This document shows positions 7,112 to 11,327 of a stretch of DNA of 11,327 nt, piece by piece. The DNA comes from Desulfobulbaceae bacterium (GTDB lineage: Bacteria > Desulfobacterota > Desulfobulbia > Desulfobulbales > Desulfobulbaceae). The stretch spans positions 1 to 11,327 of the forward strand of contig JALSNT010000327.1 in the NCBI GenBank assembly GCA_026986885.1, in the 5' to 3' direction. The position numbers and the translations under genes were made by a program. Position 1 is the stretch's first letter; each line of letters begins with the position of its first letter. The notes below the pieces were generated by a model. The model did not search any database and had not been told where the DNA came from. It was given only the letters and a program-made list of their open reading frames with translations.

Positions 7112-8034
7112 CATAAAATGATTTCCATTCCTTCCCGGGCAAAAAAAATCTTCGTACCACCTGCCTGCTCATTGTTGCAGTATTTCTCTGTCAGCTGGTC
7201 CAGTTGTTCATCCGTTCGGTCCGGATCATGATGAAAAAGGGCCAGCCTTATTACGCCCGCCCTGGCGGCGGCGTCAATCGCATGCTCAATGGGGGAATGG
7301 CCCCACCCGACTTTGCCGGCATGGTACTCCTTGCTGGTATATTGAGCATCGTGAACCAGCAGATCGGCGCCGGCGAAAAAATCCTCCAGCACCTGATTTT
7401 GTTCCCGGGCCGCCAGTTCACCTTCATGGGCCATGAGTTCATCATAGGATGGATGGTCGGGATCGGTAACAAAGAGATTACGAAACGGTTCCGTATCATA
7501 GGCCGTGCAGAAAACAGCCCCCCGGTAGGCAAAACGATATCCCAGAGCAGTGATCGGATGATTGATGATGGCCGTGGAAAGAATAATTCCGTCACCAAGG
7601 TCAATATTGGGTTCCTCACGCAACCGTTTATACTCGATTGAGGCAGCAAGTTCCCCCATATTTACCGGGAAATACCGATATTTCATCTGTCCGCCGACCA
7701 CCTCTTCCAGGGGATCGTCCTCATAGGTGACCGGGCCGTACACCTTGATCTTGGTTCCAGGGATATAGGCCGGTACAAAAAATGGAAAACCCATGATATG
7801 ATCCCAATGGGTATGGGAGAGATAAATCTCCGTGGAAATCGGACCGTGGGGGAGGTCATGAACCATCATGTGACTTGCCAGCTCCCGAATGCCCGAACCG
7901 GCGTCGATGATTATATGGCGATTTACCTCGGGAAAACGCAACTCTATACAGGCAGTATTTCCCCCGTATTTCATTGACTGAGGGCCGGGGCACGGTATGG
8001 AACCACGCACCCCCCAGAATCTGACCTGAATCAT
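7111..8034 (-). CDS. Metallo-beta-lactamase-fold hydrolase (cAMP phosphodiesterase/RNase Z-like group)
   Basis: A 307-residue soluble enzyme. The N-terminal block MIQVRFWGVRGSIPCPGP and the KYGGNTACIEL segment are typical of a bacterial MBL-fold subgroup annotated as metal-dependent phosphodiesterase or phosphoribosyl-1,2-cyclic-phosphodiesterase-like. Metal ligands expected for the fold are present: H74-x-H76-x-D78-H79 (SHTHWDH), H159 (NHP), D179 or D229 (VHDAQY), H246 (GHS) and H268/H269 (FHHDP). The substrate cannot be told from sequence. The start at 8034 is preferred because AGGAGG lies about 8 bases before the ATG and the family N-terminus begins there; the frame stays open 22 codons further upstream but has no such site and no family match. 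It lies downstream of the HDOD gene, with repeat copy B in between. Its stop codon touches the family 2 repeat. Confidence 0.88.
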   Translation of the reverse strand: MIQVRFWGVRGSIPCPGPQSMKYGGNTACIELRFPEVNRHIIIDAGSGIRELASHMMVHDLPHGPISTEIYLSHTHWDHIMGFPFFVPAYIPGTKIKVYGPVTYEDDPLEEVVGGQMKYRYFPVNMGELAASIEYKRLREEPNIDLGDGIILSTAIINHPITALGYRFAYRGAVFCTAYDTEPFRNLFVTDPDHPSYDELMAHEGELAAREQNQVLEDFFAGADLLVHDAQYTSKEYHAGKVGWGHSPIEHAIDAAARAGVIRLALFHHDPDRTDEQLDQLTEKYCNNEQAGGTKIFFAREGMEIIL

Positions 8035-8141
8035 TGCTCTGCCCTCCTGATCAAGAGTACGGTAACTCCGGACAATTTTTTTTGACAACGGCCGGCACAT
8101 TCCAACCAGCCACGCCTGTTCATGTCATTCATAGTCTATTA

Positions 8142-8239
8142 TGAAGGCGACGTAAAAACTTCGATCTACCGTGTGGTGTATATCTGTGTTTTTACGCAGC
8201 CATCTGATTAGTTGCTTTTGACTTTTTACGAGTTCATCA
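8142..8239 (+). repeat. Family 1 MITE-like repeat, copy B (98 bp, internally shortened)
   Basis: The same ends as copy A: left TGAAGGCGACGTAAAAA (14 of 17 bases as in A), right TTTTTACGAGTTCATCA. It shares the ACTTCGATCTACCGTGT block and the 19-bp core (8177-8195) with A, but lacks the roughly 64-bp middle section of A; the junction falls in short GTGT-type repeats. The flanks TCTATTA (8135-8141) and TCTATCA (8240-8246) are nearly the same and may be the trace of a target duplication. It ends 4 bases from the stop codon of the HDOD gene. Its ends can pair (CGTAAAAA with TTTTTACG), so it might also act as a transcription stop. Confidence 0.85.
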
Positions 8240-8243
8240 TCTA

Positions 8244-9101
8244 TCATACCTGCAGAAAAACTTCCGCATTAAATATTTCTTCTTCCACCGCATCTGATAA
8301 CCCGGAAATCGTATCCCAGGAAAGCCCGGTCAATTCCAGTGATCGGGCAAACTGCTCTTCGTCCGGAAAAGAATTGCCGGCATAGCCGATATCAAACAGA
8401 CAAACATAACAGTCGGCAAGGGTAATGGCGGCAACCAGCAATTGATGGCTCTCATCGGCAAGGTCAGGGTTGTGATGATAACAAATTGCCTGGGTAATGG
8501 CCGTGTTCAACTTCCATTTTTCGGCAATTAATTTACCGACCACCTGGTGATTAAGACCCATAAGCTCCTCTTCGACGTGTACCAGCGGCACCCGGCGCTC
8601 TTTTGTTGCAGCCAGTACCTGTGCATACTCATCACCAAAGGGGATTTTACCCAGGTCATGTAACAGACCGGCTACGAAGTACTCTTCCCGATCACCCAGC
8701 GGCACATCAAGTTCGGCGGCAAATATCTTGGCCGTCACCCCGACGCCGATGGAATGGGCCCAGAATTTTTGAATGGGCAGAACTTTTGATTTCTTGGTCT
8801 GGCCGACGCTGCGGATGATTGCCGTTGACAGGGCAAGATTTTTTACCGTGTTCAGTCCCAGCATGATAATGGCACGGGTAAGGGAGGTAACCTTATTGAC
8901 CAGGGAATAATACGCCGAGTTAATGAGCTTGAGTACCTGGCCGGTCAAAACGGGATCCAGGGAGATGACCTTATTCAGATCATTGGGGGCGGTATCAGGT
9001 CGGCTGCAGATTTCAAGTACTTTACTGACCGTTGTCGACAGAGGGGGCATTCTCTTGACGAAATTTCGAATTTTACGTAATCGAACTTCCTGATTATCCA
9101 T
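8244..9101 (-). CDS. HDOD-domain protein (HD-related output domain, signalling)
   Basis: A 285-residue cytoplasmic protein. The HDOD domain covers about residues 14-212, from the MPPLSTTVSKVLEI start through SLDPVLTGQVLKLINSA and SLTRAIIMLGLNTVKNLAL to the GLLHDLGKIPF region. HDOD proteins are found in bacterial signalling, often linked to cyclic-di-GMP, chemotaxis or stress; most are thought to be non-catalytic. Here several HD-type residues are kept: H116 (AHS), H148-D149 (LLHDLG), H185 (NHQVVG), H209/H210 (YHH) and D230, so phosphohydrolase activity cannot be ruled out. There is no GGDEF, EAL, receiver or GYP part. The C-terminal 70 residues are acidic and unassigned. No clear ribosome binding site precedes the ATG. 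A possible sigma-70 promoter lies about 180 bases upstream. Family 1 repeats lie on both sides of the gene, in opposite orientation. Confidence 0.9.
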   Translation of the reverse strand: MDNQEVRLRKIRNFVKRMPPLSTTVSKVLEICSRPDTAPNDLNKVISLDPVLTGQVLKLINSAYYSLVNKVTSLTRAIIMLGLNTVKNLALSTAIIRSVGQTKKSKVLPIQKFWAHSIGVGVTAKIFAAELDVPLGDREEYFVAGLLHDLGKIPFGDEYAQVLAATKERRVPLVHVEEELMGLNHQVVGKLIAEKWKLNTAITQAICYHHNPDLADESHQLLVAAITLADCYVCLFDIGYAGNSFPDEEQFARSLELTGLSWDTISGLSDAVEEEIFNAEVFLQV

Positions 9102-9433
9102 AAATAAGTCACATTGTACATGAAAAATTCATCATCCCCGTCCACATGAAAATACCCTGAACAACCTTAATTTCCGCAAACGATCACCTGACCATTCTTC
9201 AGTCGGACAGCAGAGGGGAAAACACGCTCGGAAAAAACCGTGAAAAACGGCCTGAAAATATATTGTCAATATACCCCATAGTAAAAGAAGGAAGACTGCG
9301 GGTCAAGGATGGCGGCAAAAATAGGTGAAAAAACAAATGAAAAAATCCTTCCTTCGACCTAAATTAAACGATTTTCATTGCATCCGGAGTCTGCGCGCAG
9401 CAAAGCGTTCCTGTAACACTTTATAATCATTTC
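9102..9433. other. Non-coding stretch upstream of the HDOD gene
   Basis: I see no gene on either strand. It contains the promoter candidate at 9278-9306, a weak hairpin followed by T residues on the minus strand (CCGT-TTTTC-ACGG then TTTTTT, around 9233-9252), and an A/T-rich inverted repeat AAGGAT / ATCCTT (9305-9310 and 9345-9350). At its right end is a diverged left arm of family 2 (ACCTAAATTAAACG, 9357-9370). No known RNA family is recognised. Confidence 0.4.
9278..9306 (-). promoter_or_regulatory. Candidate sigma-70 promoter for the HDOD gene
   Basis: On the minus strand TTGACC (complement of 9301-9306) and TACTAT (complement of 9278-9283) are separated by exactly 17 bases, close to the -35/-10 consensus. 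Transcription would start near 9271 and leave a leader of about 170 bases before the HDOD start codon. This is pattern matching only. It is the best promoter-like pair I found in the non-coding stretches. Confidence 0.45.
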
Positions 9434-9632
9434 TGAGGAACTCGTAAAAAGTAAAAACACAGATATACAGGTTGGCCCAGACTCCGAGGAGTAGTGTTCT
9501 GTGACCGGTCTTAATTAGACATGCAGGATGTTGACAATCGCCACAGAACACACGTTGCCGGCGATCGATTTTTTTACGACGCCGTCATTTATCTTTTTTC
9601 AATTGCAGATAAATAAAAGGCACAACTCAGGT
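9357..9632. repeat. Probable second copy of the family 2 element, split by family 1 copy C
   Basis: The right part 9602-9632 matches the right part of the intact family 2 copy at 25 of 31 bases, including an exact CAACTCAGGT. The left part ACCTAAATTAAACG (9357-9370) matches the other arm at 11 of 14 bases. The 154-bp family 1 copy C lies between them, so this reads as an older element into which a younger one inserted. The left half is diverged and the assignment there is tentative. Confidence 0.4.
9434..9587 (-). repeat. Family 1 MITE-like repeat, copy C (154 bp, inverted relative to A and B)
   Basis: Terminal repeats TGAGGAACTCGTAAAAA (9434-9450) and TTTTTACGACGCCGTCA (9571-9587). Read on the minus strand it follows copy A closely through TTCTGTGGCGATT, CATGTCTAATTAAGACC and GAACACTACTCC, and has the 19-bp core at 9451-9469. 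It lacks the roughly 30-bp section of A and B that follows the core, with the junction at a repeated TTTTTAC. A perfect 10-bp inverted repeat GTGTTCTGTG (9494-9503) / CACAGAACAC (9542-9551) could form an internal hairpin. No clear target duplication remains. Confidence 0.85.
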
Positions 9633-9665
9633 CCAATAGACTGCACGACCATGGATCCGTATTTC

Positions 9666-9851
9666 TCAGCACCCATGCTTGATCAGAAAATCGAGCACAA
9701 CCTCCTGCATGATGTCAAGCCGATCCCGTCCGGTTTCGTGTACCAGTATCCAGACACATCGTTGAAAGGCTCGATACAGCTCTTCGCTGACAAAGAGTTT
9801 AATCTCCGCAAGTTCTGCCGGCACGGCTTTATTATCAGTCTGGGCCGCCAC
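9666..9851 (-). CDS. Small conserved-looking protein, possibly ribbon-helix-helix-like, overlapping hisA
   Basis: A protein of about 61 residues starting at the GTG 9851-9849 and ending IKHGC. After a short polar start comes AEIKLFVSEELYRAFQRCVW, then ILVHETGRDRLDIMQEVVLDFL. That is one beta-like segment (KLFV) followed by two helices, the outline of a ribbon-helix-helix DNA-binding or antitoxin-like protein; I cannot name a family. The GTG is preferred because GGAGC lies about 7 bases before it, which makes a 17-base overlap with the end of hisA and suggests translational coupling. Starts at 9887 (ATG) or 9965 are also open but overlap hisA by 53 to 131 bases, and the extra residues look like translated hisA sequence. 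No toxin gene is seen next to it. The exact start is uncertain. Confidence 0.55.
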   Translation of the reverse strand: MAAQTDNKAVPAELAEIKLFVSEELYRAFQRCVWILVHETGRDRLDIMQEVVLDFLIKHGC

Positions 9852-10617
9852 GCTGCTGCTCCGCACAAAAGGCAACCACATCGGCATATCGTAGCCCTGT
9901 TCCTCCGAAAATGTCCAAAGCCGAACCAACCGTCGCATCCAGCCTGCCGCGACCTGCACCGGCAATCAACTCCAGATCAGCCATATCAGACACGCCGCCG
10001 GCGTAGGTAACAGGCACCCTGCTTGCCGTAGAGAGCAAATCAATCAACCTCTCATCAACACCCATACATTTACCTTCAACATCGACAGCATGAACAAGGA
10101 ATTCATCACAATAGACGGCCAGTTCCTGCAACACCTGCCCGGTAACTGCCAGAGAGGTAAAATTTTGCCAGCGATCCGTAACCACGTAATAGTTGTCCTC
10201 CTTATAACGACAACTCAAATCCAATACCAGATGTCGGCGGCCAATCAAATCACAGAGTTTCTGCAACCGCCCCTCATCAAGGAGACCGTCATGAAAAACA
10301 TAGGAGGTAACAATGACATGGGAAGCTCCCCGCGCAAGCCACTGTCGGGCGTTATCGGCGGTAATTCCGCCACCGATCTGTAAACCGCCGGGCCAGGCGG
10401 CCAATGCCTCAGCCGCAGCGTCTTCGTTACCGGGACCAAGCATAATCACATGGCCGCCGGTGAGATTGTCCTGCCGATACATTCGGCTGTAATGGGAAGG
10501 GGAAAATCGGGAAGAAAAATTAGTGAGAGGTGCAGCAGAATCGGTATCGCACAAAGTCGACCCGACAATCTGCTTTACCTTGCCGGCATGCAGATCAATA
10601 CAGGGACGAAAACGCAT
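9835..10617 (-). CDS. hisA: HisA, ProFAR isomerase of the eukaryotic type
   Basis: A 260-residue TIM-barrel enzyme for the isomerisation of ProFAR to PRFAR, the fourth step of histidine synthesis. The N-terminus MRFRPCIDLHAGKVKQIVGS is that of the eukaryotic-type HisA (yeast His6-like) and not the usual bacterial form. Expected active-site residues: the first Asp is D8 (CIDLHAGKV); the other acidic residue is D133 (LVLDLSCR) or D179 (HAVDVEGK). Phosphate-binding loops appear at IGGGI (81-85) and TYAGGVS (204-210), with the second-half GSALDIFGG at 231-239. The length is right for the type. No other his gene is visible, so it is detached from a his operon here. Only a weak ribosome binding site precedes the ATG, and no other start fits. 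It follows the ATPase gene after 87 bases and overlaps the small gene downstream. Confidence 0.88.
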   Translation of the reverse strand: MRFRPCIDLHAGKVKQIVGSTLCDTDSAAPLTNFSSRFSPSHYSRMYRQDNLTGGHVIMLGPGNEDAAAEALAAWPGGLQIGGGITADNARQWLARGASHVIVTSYVFHDGLLDEGRLQKLCDLIGRRHLVLDLSCRYKEDNYYVVTDRWQNFTSLAVTGQVLQELAVYCDEFLVHAVDVEGKCMGVDERLIDLLSTASRVPVTYAGGVSDMADLELIAGAGRGRLDATVGSALDIFGGTGLRYADVVAFCAEQQRGGPD

Positions 10618-10640
10618 GGTTTCAACAGACGGAAGCGGAA

Positions 10641-10699
10641 TCCGGGAAGGCGATCCGATGATTAACTAAACAAAACATGCCGACTATCCGCCTCCCGGA
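10641..10699 (-). promoter_or_regulatory. Inverted repeat between the ATPase gene and hisA
   Basis: TCCGGGAAGGCG (10641-10652) and CGCCTCCCGGA (10689-10699) are complementary except for one bulged base, around a loop of about 36 bases. The RNA could fold in the gap between the two genes. There is no T-run after it, so it is a poor intrinsic terminator; an attenuator, an mRNA-processing site or chance are possible. Confidence 0.4.
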
Positions 10700-10704
10700 C
10701 ACAA

Positions 10705-11327
10705 CTAACCTTCTTTAATCATCATTGTGGAGGGATCCAGCTTCAGACTCGTACCTGAATTATCTTCAATTCCATTATTTCTGATAATTTCAAGCTCAAT
10801 GGTGGCATCCTTTTCCGGTTTGAGGAGAATAACCGTGTCAAAAAGATCGTCCACCTCATGACACGGAGCCGGTACGCCGGCGGGAGAAATCCGCCCATCA
10901 GTGCGATGACTTGTTGCGGAAAACCAGGCCTGCAAACTCATACTTTCCAGGAATTCTTTAATATCTTCAACAATTGCCCGACCGGCACCAGCAAAATCAA
11001 AGCCGTCAACAACCAAACAGTTCGGCCTGAAAATATCCTGCAAAATCAGGTCGTTTAATCGTTCTTCCAGCCTCGGTCGGCTAAAGGTGTCCTCCTTAAA
11101 GGTCATGATCATTCGATGCCTGGCAACCATGTCGATAAGCTCATGGGGATGGGAGACGGAATGATCCTGCAAAATAAACTGGAGGATATCATCATACCAC
11201 GCCTTGGTTTTATCTATGGATTCACCTATGCTGACATGAATTACCCGGTTACCGCGCAAAATTGATTCAAGGGCTATCTGAACCAGCAGGGCCGTTTTTC
11301 CCAGTCCGGCCCGAGCCATAACCAATC
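10705..11327 (-). CDS. RecA/KaiC-like P-loop ATPase, C-terminal part (5' end beyond the right edge)
   Basis: A little over 200 residues of a gene that enters from the right edge in an open frame. Near the edge is a Walker A-type sequence MARAGLGKTALLVQIAL; the first position of the GxxxxGKT pattern is Ala here. A Walker B-type strand NCLVVDGFDF follows about 115 residues later. The spacing and the ALESILRGNRVIHVSIGES strand-helix pattern recall RecA/KaiC/RadA-like ATPases, in which the strand after the P-loop helix starts a second conserved block. The C-terminal part (DDLFDTVILLKPEKDATIELEI then RNNG) also resembles the end of KaiC-like domains. The function is unknown. A TTG at 11325 could be read as a start but lies only a few residues before the P-loop, so the true start must be upstream. 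The stop lies 87 bases before hisA, so they may be co-transcribed. Confidence 0.65.
   Translation of the reverse strand, partial: LVMARAGLGKTALLVQIALESILRGNRVIHVSIGESIDKTKAWYDDILQFILQDHSVSHPHELIDMVARHRMIMTFKEDTFSRPRLEERLNDLILQDIFRPNCLVVDGFDFAGAGRAIVEDIKEFLESMSLQAWFSATSHRTDGRISPAGVPAPCHEVDDLFDTVILLKPEKDATIELEIIRNNGIEDNSGTSLKLDPSTMMIKEG

Noticed and set aside
8035..8100. 22-codon N-terminal extension of the MBL-fold hydrolase
   Set aside because: The family N-terminus begins at the internal Met, which has AGGAGG at the right distance; the extension covers that site.
9852..9965. Longer N-terminus of the small gene after hisA
   Set aside because: This part is hisA coding sequence in another frame and has no well-placed ribosome binding site.
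9528..10010. Open frame of 160 codons on the plus strand
   Set aside because: It runs through repeat copy C and antisense to the small gene and hisA; the product is rich in Pro, His, Arg and Gln with no recognisable domain.
1..11327. CRISPR array, tRNA, rRNA, prophage or integrase
   Set aside because: No regularly spaced repeats, no cloverleaf or rRNA sequence, and no phage or recombinase protein motifs were seen in either strand.

Overview
The window looks like chromosomal DNA of a dissimilatory sulfur-metabolising bacterium, most likely a sulfate reducer of the Desulfobacterota (Desulfobulbales-like is my guess, not proven). The main reason is the left end, where the start of dsrJ, a complete dsrK and a complete dsrM lie in the order of a dsrMKJOP operon read from the minus strand. 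The window is moderately GC, with AT-rich intergenic stretches. Every gene I can support is on the minus strand, so the list below reads from right to left in transcription order.

Right end (about 9666-11327): the 3' part of a RecA/KaiC-like P-loop ATPase gene runs off the right edge. It is followed by hisA of the eukaryotic type (histidine biosynthesis) and by a short gene, probably for a ribbon-helix-helix-like protein, that overlaps the end of hisA. Middle (about 6165-9101): an HDOD-domain protein, a metallo-beta-lactamase-fold hydrolase and the selenium-linked TusA/DsrE-like protein YedF. These are separated by non-coding stretches and do not form a tight operon. Left (1-5908): a periplasmic tail-specific protease (Prc/CtpA family, S41), a stand-alone RsbRD-N-like sensor protein, then dsrM-dsrK-dsrJ. 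DsrM (membrane cytochrome b), DsrK (HdrD-like iron-sulfur protein) and DsrJ (periplasmic multiheme cytochrome c) are subunits of the complex that links the menaquinone pool to sulfite reduction through DsrC.

The most notable non-coding content is two families of short, non-coding, MITE-like repeats. Family 1 has three copies: 2906-3069, 8142-8239, and 9434-9587 in inverted orientation. The copies share imperfect 17-bp terminal inverted repeats and a 19-bp internal core, and differ by internal segments that look like deletions between short direct repeats. The copy next to dsrM is flanked by a perfect 5-bp direct repeat (CATTA), as expected for a target-site duplication. Two copies flank the HDOD gene in opposite orientation. 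Family 2 has one good copy, at 7007-7111, with 13/14-bp terminal arms, lying against the stop codon of the hydrolase gene. A second, diverged copy (about 9357-9632) appears to be split by a family 1 element.

I see no rRNA, tRNA, CRISPR array, transposase or integrase. I found no single unknown multi-gene system. The repeat families and their placement are the part most worth following up.
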